The translations under genes were made by a program, and so were the position numbers. Under the pieces are notes generated by a model, which was given only the letters and a program-made list of their open reading frames with translations, was not told the origin of the DNA and ran no database searches. Positions 27,008 to 35,216 of a stretch of 38,308 nucleotides of DNA are shown piece by piece. The number at the start of each line of letters is the position of its first letter. The first letter of the stretch is position 1. Origin of the DNA: Flavobacteriaceae bacterium (lineage in GTDB: Bacteria > Bacteroidota > Bacteroidia > Flavobacteriales > Flavobacteriaceae); contig JAKITQ010000029.1 in NCBI GenBank assembly GCA_021647985.1, positions 1 through 38,308 on the forward strand, read 5' to 3'.

Positions 27008-27868
27008 ATGCAGTTGATAAAAGGAACATTAATTCCTATTGGAGGAAATGAAGATAAGGGAAATGGAAAAAGTGAAATACATACGCTTGAATTTATTGAT
27101 GAGGGTATTTTATCCAGAATAGTTAAAGAAAGTGGAGGGAAAGATACTTTGATTTTGATTATACCAACAGCTTCCAGTATCCCAGTTGAAATTGGCGAAA
27201 ATTATTTGGCTGCTTTTAAGAAATTAGGTTGTACGCAAGTGAAGGTTTTAGATATTCGCACGAGACAACAATCTGAAAATCAAATTTTTATAGATTTGAT
27301 TAAAAAAGCTGATTGTGTTATGTTTTCAGGTGGTGATCAATCTAAAATAACTAAGATAATTAGTGGGTCGACTATTCATGAAATTTTAATTGAAAAATAT
27401 CGCAATGAGAATTTTGTTATTGCAGGAACAAGTGCGGGCGCAATGTGTATGTCAAAAGAAATGATTGCCGGAGGGAGTGGAACAGAAGTTTTGAGGAAAG
27501 GAGTTGTTAATATGTCAATAGGTATGGGGTTTATTCCAGGTCTTATCATTGATTCGCATTTTATTCGAAGAGGCCGTTTTGGAAGATTGGTTGAGTCGGT
27601 TGCAAAATTTCCAAATTTGTTAGGCGTTGGTTTGGCAGAAGATACCGGTTTAGTCATTAAAAATTGCAATGAATTTGAAGTAATAGGTTCGGGAATGGTA
27701 ATTTTATTTGATGGAAATAAGTTAATGCATAATAATGAAGAATTATTAAAACAAGGGACACCAATGACACTTACCAATTTAATTACTCAGGTTTTATCAA
27801 ATGGTGATAGCTATAATATTAAAAAAAGAATTGTAAACATTCTCCCTATTGATGCACCATTTGTTTGA
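27008..27868 (+). CDS. cphB: Cyanophycinase
   Basis: The 286-residue serine hydrolase of family S51 degrades cyanophycin to beta-Asp-Arg dipeptides. S142 lies in the nucleophile elbow GTSAGAM, H184 in DSHFIRRGRFGRL and E211 in GLAEDTGLV. From memory the triad of Synechocystis CphB is S132, H174, E201; the spacings (42 and 27 residues) are identical here. There is no signal peptide, so it acts in the cytoplasm, as expected for a storage-polymer hydrolase rather than the secreted CphE form. It is divergent from cphA across 105 bases, an arrangement that allows shared control, and convergent with the isoaspartyl peptidase. Confidence 0.94.
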   Translation: MQLIKGTLIPIGGNEDKGNGKSEIHTLEFIDEGILSRIVKESGGKDTLILIIPTASSIPVEIGENYLAAFKKLGCTQVKVLDIRTRQQSENQIFIDLIKKADCVMFSGGDQSKITKIISGSTIHEILIEKYRNENFVIAGTSAGAMCMSKEMIAGGSGTEVLRKGVVNMSIGMGFIPGLIIDSHFIRRGRFGRLVESVAKFPNLLGVGLAEDTGLVIKNCNEFEVIGSGMVILFDGNKLMHNNEELLKQGTPMTLTNLITQVLSNGDSYNIKKRIVNILPIDAPFV

Positions 27869-27918
27869 TATAGAGTGTATTACTTTCTATTTTTAGACTC
27901 ATTAATAAAAAATAAATA

Positions 27919-28848
27919 CTATTTATAAATAGAAATTTCTTTTGTGCCTAATGAAGATTTACAGGCTCGGTACATACCTTCTGTATTAAATGGCATGGCA
28001 ATATTGCCGTATTTGTCGACAGCTATTAATCCGCCATCACCACCAATTTCTAAAATTCTCTTATAAATAACCTCATTTGCAGCATCTTTTATAGTCATGT
28101 TTTTGTGTTCCATTAAGCTAGATACATCAAATGCTACAACACCGCGAATAAAAAATTCACCACTACCGGTACAGGATACTGCACAGGTTTTATTATTAGC
28201 ATAATTTCCAGAACCTATCATAGGGCTATCACCAACTCTTCCAAATTTTTTATTAGTCATTCCTCCTGTAGAAGTGGCGGCTGCAATATTACCGTTACTA
28301 TCACAGGCAACGGCTCCAACTGTACCAAATTTTTCATTCTTTTTTATACTGTGGTCTAATTTAAAATCATCGGTGTCTTTTATTTCCAACCATTGCTGAT
28401 GCCTTAGTTCATTATAAAAATAAGTCTTGTCTTCTAATAAATAATCTAACTTTTTTGCGAATTGCATAGCACCTTTTCCTGCCAAAAAAACATGTTCGCT
28501 TTTCTCCATAACGTCTCTTGCTAATGAAATAGGGTTCTTAATACCTGTTATTAAAGAAACTGCTCCGGCTTTTAAGTTTTTACCGTCCATTATGGAAGCA
28601 TCCATTTCATGGGTTTCGTCTGCAGTAAATACACTTCCTTTTCCGGCATTAAATAAGGGTGAATCCTCTAATAATCGAACAGCAAGTGCAACAGCTTCAA
28701 TTGCTGTTCCTCCTGATTCCAGATCTTGATACGCTCTAGTCAAGGCTTTATCAAGTGCTTTTTTATAGGCCGTTTCTTTATCTGGAGTCATCATGCCTTT
28801 AACCAAAGTACCTGCTCCACCATGAATGGCTATCGAAAATGTTTGCAT
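27919..28848 (-). CDS. iaaA: Isoaspartyl peptidase / L-asparaginase (Ntn hydrolase)
   Basis: A 309-residue proenzyme that cleaves itself before a threonine; T176 in FGTVGAVACDSNG is that nucleophile (T179 in E. coli EcAIII). Other family blocks are IHGGAGT (8-14), FNAGKGSVF (66-74), DASIMDG, and the oxyanion/substrate segment ATSTGGMTNK...GRVGDSPMIGSG. There is no signal peptide. In cyanophycin-using organisms this class hydrolyses beta-Asp-Arg to Asp and Arg, which is its likely role here given the cyanophycinase 50 bases away. It also could hydrolyse other isoaspartyl dipeptides or asparagine. Arginine catabolism genes are not in the window. Confidence 0.92.
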   Translation of the reverse strand: MQTFSIAIHGGAGTLVKGMMTPDKETAYKKALDKALTRAYQDLESGGTAIEAVALAVRLLEDSPLFNAGKGSVFTADETHEMDASIMDGKNLKAGAVSLITGIKNPISLARDVMEKSEHVFLAGKGAMQFAKKLDYLLEDKTYFYNELRHQQWLEIKDTDDFKLDHSIKKNEKFGTVGAVACDSNGNIAAATSTGGMTNKKFGRVGDSPMIGSGNYANNKTCAVSCTGSGEFFIRGVVAFDVSSLMEHKNMTIKDAANEVIYKRILEIGGDGGLIAVDKYGNIAMPFNTEGMYRACKSSLGTKEISIYK

Positions 28849-28906
28849 GCATTTATTTTTAAAAATTGAAAATTACAAATAGAATTCCAATAATTTTTTA
28901 TACTTA

Positions 28907-29512
28907 TTAATTTATTTCATGTTTTATTACTTTTAGCAAATCATTTATTTCTAAAACTTCACCTGATTTCATTTTATCCAGTTTAATATTCCCAATTCTA
29001 ACTCTTATCAATCTTAAAGTTGGAAAACCAATATTAGCTGTCATTTTTCTAACCTGCCTAAACTTCCCTTCTTTTAAAGTGATTGAGACCCAACTTGTTG
29101 GGCCATGCCTTTGATCTCTTGTTTTTTTAGACCTTTCGGGGAAGCTAGGTAGATCTTTTACTATAGATGCTTTACAAGGTTTTGTTTTGTATGAATTACC
29201 ATCAACATTAATAATAACACCAGTTTTTAATTTACCAATGGCATCCTCATTAATTGCACCATCCACTTGTACATAATATTCTTTTTCTACGAGATTACTT
29301 CTTATAAATTCACTTATTTTTCCATCAGTAGTTAGTAATAATAACCCTTCCGATTTTTCATCCAATCTACCAATAGCCATGGTGTTCACTGGGAAATCAA
29401 ATAAATCACCCAATAACTTTTTATTGGTTCTTTTGGTTTGGTTATTAACAAACTGACTTAAAAAATTATATGGCTTATAGATAATAAAATGTTTGTGAGT
29501 ACAATTGTTCAT
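28907..29512 (-). CDS. rluE: 23S rRNA pseudouridine synthase, RluE type
   Basis: The 201-residue RsuA/RluB/E/F-family enzyme turns a specific uridine of 23S rRNA (U2457 for E. coli RluE) into pseudouridine. The catalytic aspartate is D51 in AIGRLDEKSEGLLLLT. Like RluE it lacks an N-terminal S4 domain. The start HFIIYKPYNFLSQF, the YYVQVDG block, and the C-terminal TSWVSITLKEGKFRQVRKMT and GFPTLRLIRVRIG match E. coli RluE in order as I recall it. It lies 57 bases downstream of topB on the same strand and may share its transcript. The target position is inferred from the subgroup. Confidence 0.9.
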   Translation of the reverse strand: MNNCTHKHFIIYKPYNFLSQFVNNQTKRTNKKLLGDLFDFPVNTMAIGRLDEKSEGLLLLTTDGKISEFIRSNLVEKEYYVQVDGAINEDAIGKLKTGVIINVDGNSYKTKPCKASIVKDLPSFPERSKKTRDQRHGPTSWVSITLKEGKFRQVRKMTANIGFPTLRLIRVRIGNIKLDKMKSGEVLEINDLLKVIKHEIN

Positions 29513-29569
29513 TAAAAAGCAAATTAATTGGAATTGATTGATTTTGTTTGTGAAATGTAACGTGAACTC

Positions 29570-31870
29570 TTATTTTGAATTTCCACTAATTATGTCATAA
29601 ACAAGTAATTTTGTTAGTTCCCTACCATTAGCCAAAGCTCTAATTTTATCAAAACTAAAAATAAAATCACAACCGCTTTTATACCCACTACAGCCATAGG
29701 CTAGTTTTCCTTTAAGGATTGTTCCTTTTTTACACTTAGGACAAGTGATTTGACCTGAATTATTATTCCTTGTTGAATTTGACTTTTTCTTTTCTAAAAC
29801 CAAAGCAAACTGCTCATTAAATCTAATCAGTCCTTCAACTTTTTCAGAATTGTCAGTAAAACCTTTTAAATTTACAGTACAACCTTTTTGAAGCAAACGA
29901 ATTAATTGAATTTCAGATATTTTTTTATCCATAAAACTAAATGGAAGCCTAAAATTACATCCGTTTTTATATGCACTACAGCCATAAGAAGCTTTTCCCA
30001 TTAAAATATGTCCCTTTTTGCATTTAGGACAAGTTTTAGTGGTAATTCCCGTTTTATTTTTTTTGGAGACAGCAGTTTTTTCTTTTTTTGAAGTTTCATA
30101 AGAAATATTGGCGCGTTTTTTTTCTGTTCGCACTTCAAAAACCAATTCATCTACCATTTTCTTCATATTTTGAATAAAAGTACCAGCATTAAAATCACCT
30201 TTTTCAATTTCTTTTAACTGTTTTTCCCATCTTCCTGTTAACTCAGCTGATTTTAACAAGTCATTTTGAATGGTATCGATCAACTGAATTCCCGTTGTTG
30301 TTGGTATAAGCTGTTTCTTTTTTCTAACAATATATTTTCTTCTAAAAAGGGTTTCAATTATATTGGCTCGGGTAGAAGGTCTGCCAATTCCATTTTCTTT
30401 CATCACTTCACGTAAGTCTTCATCATCTATCTGTTTGCCAGCAGTTTCCATAGCTCTTAACAGCGTGGCTTCAGTAAAATATTTAGGTGATTTGGTTTCT
30501 TTTTCTAAAAAAGATGGCTCGTGTGGTCCTTTTTCACCTTTTACAAATGCTGGTAAAATATCGGTTTCATTTTTTTTCGAATCCTTTGGGTTCTCAAACA
30601 CAACACGCCAGCCTTTTTCTAAGATTTCTTTGCCTGTAGTTTTAAAAGAAACGGTATCTACTTTACCAATTACTGAGGTATTTGACACCTTACATTCCTT
30701 GTAAAAAACGGCAATAAATCTTTTGGTTATTATATCATAAACCTGTTGTTGATTGTATTGCAATTTAATTTGTATCCCAGTAGGTATTATCGCATGATGA
30801 TCGGTTACTTTTTTATCATTAAATACTTTGGATGATTTTTTAATTTTATTTTGAAGTAATGGTTTTGTTAAATTGCTATAACTATTTAACTTAGAAAGAA
30901 TTCCTTTTATTTTAGGATAAACATCATTCGGTAAAAATGTGGTGTCAACTCGAGGATAGGTTACTACCTTTTGTTCGTATAGTTTTTGTACAATTTTAAG
31001 CGTTTCATCGGCTGTAAAGCCAAATTTACTATTGCAATAAACTTGAAGTCCGGTTAAATCAAATAATTTGGGGGCATATTCTTTACCTTCTTTTTTAGTA
31101 ACGGAAATAATTTCAAAATCACTTTGTTTTACTTTTTCTGCAAAGACCTCACCATTTTCTTTTTTTAAAAAACGACCTTCTTCACAATTAAAAATTGTAT
31201 TTCTATAAAGAGTTTGTAATTCCCAATATGGTTGCGGTTTAAAACTTTGAATCTCTTTAAAACGATTTACCAACATGGCTAGAGTAGGCGTTTGTACCCT
31301 ACCAACCGATAAAACTTGCTTATAACCACCGTGTTTTACTGTATATAATCTCGTTGCATTCATACCTAACAACCAATCACCAATTGCTCTTGAAAAGCCT
31401 GCATAATACAAATTATCATATTGCTCTGATGGTTTTAAATTGGCAAACCCTTCTTTAATTGCCTCTGAGGTTAAGGAAGATATCCATAATCGTTTAATTT
31501 TTCCTTTATAACCCGCTTGATTGATTACCCATCTTTGTATTAATTCACCTTCCTGACCAGCATCACCACAGTTTATAACCAGACTCGCCTTTTTGAATAA
31601 ATTTTTAACAATATTGAATTGTTTTTTTATACCTGAATTACTTACTACTTTAGTTTGAAATTTATCTGGTAACATGGGTAGGTTATTTAAATCCCAGCTT
31701 TTCCAATAAGGTTTATAATCATGCGGTTCAAAAAGGGTACATAAATGGCCAAAGGTGTAAGTAACTGCATATCCATTGCCTTCATAATAGCCATCGTGTC
31801 TAGTTTTTGCTCCTAAAATGGTAGCAATTTCACGAGCAACGCTTGGTTTTTCAGCAATACATACTTTCAT
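29570..31870 (-). CDS. topB: DNA topoisomerase III (type IA)
   Basis: A 766-residue type IA topoisomerase that passes single strands and separates catenated or recombining DNA. The Toprim domain shows E7 (AEKPSVAREIA) and GDAGQEGELI (102-111); the active-site tyrosine is Y305 (VVTYPRVDTTFLP). Other blocks are SVGRVQTPTLAML (188-200) and GRPSTRANIIETLFRR. Two C-terminal zinc-ribbon-like repeats are visible (CPKCKKGHILMG...GCSAYKNGC and CPKCKKGTILKG...GCSGYKSGC). The Toprim motif reads DAGQE where many relatives have D-x-D-R-E; DAG is common in the Bacillus/Bacteroidota branch, and Q replaces R. Length is normal. No relaxase or conjugation genes are near, so it looks chromosomal rather than part of an integrative element. 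Confidence 0.94.
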   Translation of the reverse strand: MKVCIAEKPSVAREIATILGAKTRHDGYYEGNGYAVTYTFGHLCTLFEPHDYKPYWKSWDLNNLPMLPDKFQTKVVSNSGIKKQFNIVKNLFKKASLVINCGDAGQEGELIQRWVINQAGYKGKIKRLWISSLTSEAIKEGFANLKPSEQYDNLYYAGFSRAIGDWLLGMNATRLYTVKHGGYKQVLSVGRVQTPTLAMLVNRFKEIQSFKPQPYWELQTLYRNTIFNCEEGRFLKKENGEVFAEKVKQSDFEIISVTKKEGKEYAPKLFDLTGLQVYCNSKFGFTADETLKIVQKLYEQKVVTYPRVDTTFLPNDVYPKIKGILSKLNSYSNLTKPLLQNKIKKSSKVFNDKKVTDHHAIIPTGIQIKLQYNQQQVYDIITKRFIAVFYKECKVSNTSVIGKVDTVSFKTTGKEILEKGWRVVFENPKDSKKNETDILPAFVKGEKGPHEPSFLEKETKSPKYFTEATLLRAMETAGKQIDDEDLREVMKENGIGRPSTRANIIETLFRRKYIVRKKKQLIPTTTGIQLIDTIQNDLLKSAELTGRWEKQLKEIEKGDFNAGTFIQNMKKMVDELVFEVRTEKKRANISYETSKKEKTAVSKKNKTGITTKTCPKCKKGHILMGKASYGCSAYKNGCNFRLPFSFMDKKISEIQLIRLLQKGCTVNLKGFTDNSEKVEGLIRFNEQFALVLEKKKSNSTRNNNSGQITCPKCKKGTILKGKLAYGCSGYKSGCDFIFSFDKIRALANGRELTKLLVYDIISGNSK

Positions 31871-32171
31871 TGATAATTATTTATTTTCAGAGCATGCAAA
31901 ATACATAAAATGGATTATTAATTGCAAAAAACATATCAACAAATACTTTCATTTCTAACAGTCAATTTTACTATCTTTAAAAAATAAATTCTGAATCAAC
32001 ATTTAAAAATTAGATGGTTTTAACGCTATAAAGCATTGATATACGATGTAATGTAACAACCTTTTTAGATAAGAATGTTAGAGGTAATTTGGTGTAAACC
32101 TCTTAGCCAAAAATGTCGACTACTTTCTAAAAATCTAAAAAATGATGCTGAGTAGATATGTATCATGAATT
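31871..32171. other. Intergenic region without recognisable gene
   Basis: 301 AT-rich bases lie between topB and the esterase gene, both on the minus strand. A small hairpin, AGAGGT (32080-32085) with ACCTCT (32098-32103), is the only structure seen; it has no T run. No ORF with a plausible start, no tRNA-like fold and no clear promoter was found. Confidence 0.4.
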
Positions 32172-33704
32172 TTATTTCTGTTTAAAGCTTTCTATTCTTT
32201 TCTGAATTTTTAGTAACACTTCTTTATGTGAATATGCTGAGCAATGCCCTTTCATAGGAGAAAAAATAATCTTAGCGTCAGATTTTGGGTTTTTAGTGGT
32301 TTTTAAAAAATCATTAAAACTTCTGGTAGCAGGATTTAAGTAAAAATGATCCATATCACCCATCCAAATAAAAATTTTGCCTTTTAATTTTTGCCCTAAA
32401 TTTTCCCAATTCTTTTCTGCGTAGATTTTAAAATCGTATTTTTTCCAATATTGGGCTACTTCAGCATCAATTTCCCCAGATATTGGATCAAACAACGGTT
32501 TTGGTAAATTATGCTTCCCTTTTGGACTATACAATGCGTTATGTGCACTAAACTGTCCACCAGAATTAAGGTAAGAATTGGAAGATCCTAAGACATTTTC
32601 ATATTGAATAAATTCTTTAAGAGACAGCATTGGTTCTCCATAAGTATCTCTCATCACTGGCCTTTTATATCCATATTCATTTACAAAAGCATTTTTGTCT
32701 TTATAAATATTAATTAATTGATAGTTTTCAAATTCAATGGCATCCGGACTGTATGAAAAAACGCCATTAAAAGAGTCAGGATAATACAATTGTAAGCCCA
32801 AGGAAACCCAACCTCCTGTTGAACAGCCATCAACAAACCGTGTAAGTGGTGAATTTGTTCCTCTATATTTCGATTCAATATAAGGTATCAATTCATCAAT
32901 TAAGGTTTCGCCATAGGGTCCGCTATTATCAGAATCCATTTGATAAGAATCTCCAAAAGGTCCTTCTCCGTCTAAAAATACTGTAATTATTTGTGGGGCT
33001 TGATCAGAATCCCACCAATTCATAAATTCTTTATTGTTTAGTAATCTATTGATTCTGGTATATCGACCTCCATATCCTGCTACATTATATCTAATGGGAT
33101 AAATTTTATTACTATCATATTGATAAGGAAGCAATACAGAAGCTTTTAAATACATTGGTTTATTCCACCATTTTGAAAGAACTTCACTTTTAAAATCAAC
33201 TACTCTTGATAAATTGTGGTTATTTACTTTTCTTGCCTCAATAACTTTACTTAGTGATATTTCTGTTTTTAAGGATTGATTTATATTTATTTTTTGTTTT
33301 ACACTATATAAATTTTCAGGTGCATCAATTCTAGATTCCTTATTATCTTGATCCCACAAAATTTGCACATAATACACTCCTTCTGGGATTTCATCTAAAG
33401 TCCATTTTGATGTACTAATCCAAGTACCATCATTTTCTATCTTTAAAATCTCATTTGAATCAAATTTATTGATGTTTTTAGCAAAAATATAGGTTTTATT
33501 AACTGGGCTAGGCCAGGTTTGTGTACGAGGTTCTACTTTTGAATTTTGTGTAAAGAAAAGATAAAACCTACCTTTTTCAACAAAGCGTTCTTTTACTTCC
33601 TTATCTACTTTGATGGTGGCAGAAAAACTAAAATTACCTTGTTGAGAATGAACATTTATGCATGTTAAGGATATGATACCAATTAAAAATATTTTAAGTT
33701 TCAT
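32172..33704 (-). CDS. Secreted esterase-like alpha/beta hydrolase (PF00756 type)
   Basis: A 510-residue exported protein. I chose the ATG at 33704, because it gives a clean signal peptide (MKLKIFLIGIISLTCINVHSQ); an in-frame ATG at 33737 would add 11 polar residues before it. After a beta-rich N-terminal domain (about 22-165) comes an esterase-D/enterochelin-esterase type hydrolase: nucleophile S295 in DGCSTGGW, a likely acid in WMGDMDHFYLN, and the histidine in MKGHCSAY. Such enzymes cleave esters of siderophores, acetylated or feruloylated sugars, and others; the substrate cannot be told here. It is followed by no partner gene on its strand within 300 bases, and the small membrane protein upstream is 128 bases away. 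Confidence 0.75.
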   Translation of the reverse strand: MKLKIFLIGIISLTCINVHSQQGNFSFSATIKVDKEVKERFVEKGRFYLFFTQNSKVEPRTQTWPSPVNKTYIFAKNINKFDSNEILKIENDGTWISTSKWTLDEIPEGVYYVQILWDQDNKESRIDAPENLYSVKQKININQSLKTEISLSKVIEARKVNNHNLSRVVDFKSEVLSKWWNKPMYLKASVLLPYQYDSNKIYPIRYNVAGYGGRYTRINRLLNNKEFMNWWDSDQAPQIITVFLDGEGPFGDSYQMDSDNSGPYGETLIDELIPYIESKYRGTNSPLTRFVDGCSTGGWVSLGLQLYYPDSFNGVFSYSPDAIEFENYQLINIYKDKNAFVNEYGYKRPVMRDTYGEPMLSLKEFIQYENVLGSSNSYLNSGGQFSAHNALYSPKGKHNLPKPLFDPISGEIDAEVAQYWKKYDFKIYAEKNWENLGQKLKGKIFIWMGDMDHFYLNPATRSFNDFLKTTKNPKSDAKIIFSPMKGHCSAYSHKEVLLKIQKRIESFKQK

Positions 33705-33831
33705 GGATGTATTATTATGGATGAGGGCTTTACCCATCTGGTTAATTATAAAAATTTGTAGAAAATATTAAGATAATTTTTGCTTTGTAAGCATCTAAGG
33801 TTTAGCACTTTTTAAATTTGTGTTATTTTAT

Positions 33832-34266
33832 TTAAGATAACCACCCTTTAGTTCTTACACTTTTAGAATACCATACCAAATAAAAAGCAATCACAATTAT
33901 CATTATTGGCATAACAATACTACTTGGGCCATAAACTTCTATTGTGTTGCTCATAAAAAAATTATAGCTCATTTGAATAATTACACCTAGTAGTGAAATC
34001 GTAAATAATTGTACAGAAAGCTTCTTTTTTAACAACATTAAAATTGCGCCAATAGTACCACCAAAAACAGCAATAGCATAAGCAACTGTTACCCACGCCG
34101 GTAAATTTTCATACAAAGCTCTTTCAGTATCGGGTAATGCAGCTAAAACTTCATCACTCATGTACGCCTGTGTTAAATAAGCAAATACACCCATTAAATT
34201 CCAAATTAGTGCAATAACACTAATAATCCAAAAACTTGCTTTTGGTTTGTTTGATGCGTTAGACAT
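33832..34266 (-). CDS. Small four-helix membrane protein, function unknown
   Basis: The 144-residue product has four hydrophobic segments (about 12-34, 57-80, 85-107, 116-133) separated by short loops, with a soluble loop YMSDEVLAALPDTERALYENLPAW between the first two. Similar proteins are widespread in marine Flavobacteriia and are sometimes called 'sugar transporter' without evidence. No catalytic motif is seen. It lies upstream of the esterase on the same strand, 128 bases away, so a shared transcript is possible. Confidence 0.7.
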   Translation of the reverse strand: MSNASNKPKASFWIISVIALIWNLMGVFAYLTQAYMSDEVLAALPDTERALYENLPAWVTVAYAIAVFGGTIGAILMLLKKKLSVQLFTISLLGVIIQMSYNFFMSNTIEVYGPSSIVMPIMIIVIAFYLVWYSKSVRTKGWLS

Positions 34267-34361
34267 ATAAAATAAGATTTAGTTAGTTGTTCTTTTTGCT
34301 TAGCTAATATATACATTTTGAAGGAATTATAAAAATAATTTAAAACATACGATTAAAAGGT

Positions 34362-34369
34362 ATATTTGT
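34362..34369 (+). promoter_or_regulatory. Candidate -7 element upstream of the DUF2461 gene
   Basis: TATATTTG matches TAnnTTTG exactly, 80 bases before the start codon; no TTG at -33 spacing. Weak evidence. Confidence 0.25.
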
Positions 34370-34449
34370 TTTGTAAACACGGTTGCTCGTTTATAGGTAT
34401 TGCAGCATTTAATAATATGTTGTAATTTAGAAACTAAAATATATAAAGA

Positions 34450-35124
34450 ATGCAATTAGAAAAACTCACATTACAATATTTAATCGATCTAAAAGCGAAT
34501 AACAATCGAGAATGGTATCATGAGCACAAAGACACTTTTCAAATAGCACAAGCGAATGCGAAAGATTTATATCAAACTATTATGGCGAACCTAAATAAAC
34601 ATGATGATATTGATAGGTTTAAATTGTTTAGAATATATAGAGATGTGAGATTTTCAAAAGATAAGACACCATATAACCCACATTTTGCAGGATCATATTC
34701 ACGTAGTAGTAAAAAATTAAGAGGCGGGTATTATTTAAGAATAAGACCTGGAGAATCTTTTTTGGCTGGTGGGTTTTGGGAACCTAATAAAGAAGATCTT
34801 TTTAGAATTAGAAAAGAATTTGAGTTTAATGATTCTGAAATTCGAAATATTTTAAAACAAAAATCTTTTCATACCATATTTGGTGGTAAATTAGAAGGGA
34901 GTGAGCTGAAAACAGCCCCGAAAGGGTTTGACAAAGCGCATCCGGCAATAGATTTAATTCGAAAAAAAGGGTTTATTGCTGTAAGAAAATTTACAGACAA
35001 AGAGATTTCATCTCCTAATTTTATTGATAAAATAGATGAATCATATCTTGCCTTAAGGCCATTTTTTGATTATATGAGTGAAATATTAACTACAAATATA
35101 AATGGTGAATCTATAATTGACTAG
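34450..35124 (+). CDS. DUF2461 family protein
   Basis: A 224-residue soluble protein of the DUF2461 family (TIGR02453-like). Typical blocks are LQYLIDLKANNNREWYHEHK (about 8-27), FKLFRIYRDVRFSKDKTPYNPHFAGSYS (split over about 58-85), YYLRIRPGESFLAGGFW and the helical C-terminal part. The function of the family is unknown. It has no signal peptide. It precedes the DEAD-box gene by 92 bases, which holds a separate -7 element, so the genes may be transcribed independently. Confidence 0.92.
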   Translation: MQLEKLTLQYLIDLKANNNREWYHEHKDTFQIAQANAKDLYQTIMANLNKHDDIDRFKLFRIYRDVRFSKDKTPYNPHFAGSYSRSSKKLRGGYYLRIRPGESFLAGGFWEPNKEDLFRIRKEFEFNDSEIRNILKQKSFHTIFGGKLEGSELKTAPKGFDKAHPAIDLIRKKGFIAVRKFTDKEISSPNFIDKIDESYLALRPFFDYMSEILTTNINGESIID

Positions 35125-35188
35125 TTTTTATAGTGTCATATTTTATTTTAAAGGTAACTAAATAACAAATAGCAAAGTAAATTATATG

Positions 35189-35196
35189 TATTTTTG
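35189..35196 (+). promoter_or_regulatory. Candidate -7 element of the DEAD-box helicase gene
   Basis: TATTTTTG matches TAnnTTTG exactly, 20 bases before the ATG, the same distance class as at the other helicase gene; no clear -33 TTG. Confidence 0.35.
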
Positions 35197-35216
35197 CATT
35201 TTTATTTAAAGAAATT

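Noticed and set aside
27919..27932. Perfect 14-bp palindrome CTATTTATAAATAG at the isoaspartyl peptidase stop.
   Set aside because: Very AT-rich, overlaps the coding end, has no stem strength as a terminator and is likely to arise by chance.
29570..31870. topB as a marker of an integrative conjugative element.
   Set aside because: No relaxase, tra genes, integrase or attachment repeats are in the window, and it neighbours a housekeeping rRNA enzyme.
33705..33737. Upstream in-frame ATG of the esterase gene (11 extra residues).
   Set aside because: It would put polar residues in front of a normal signal peptide.
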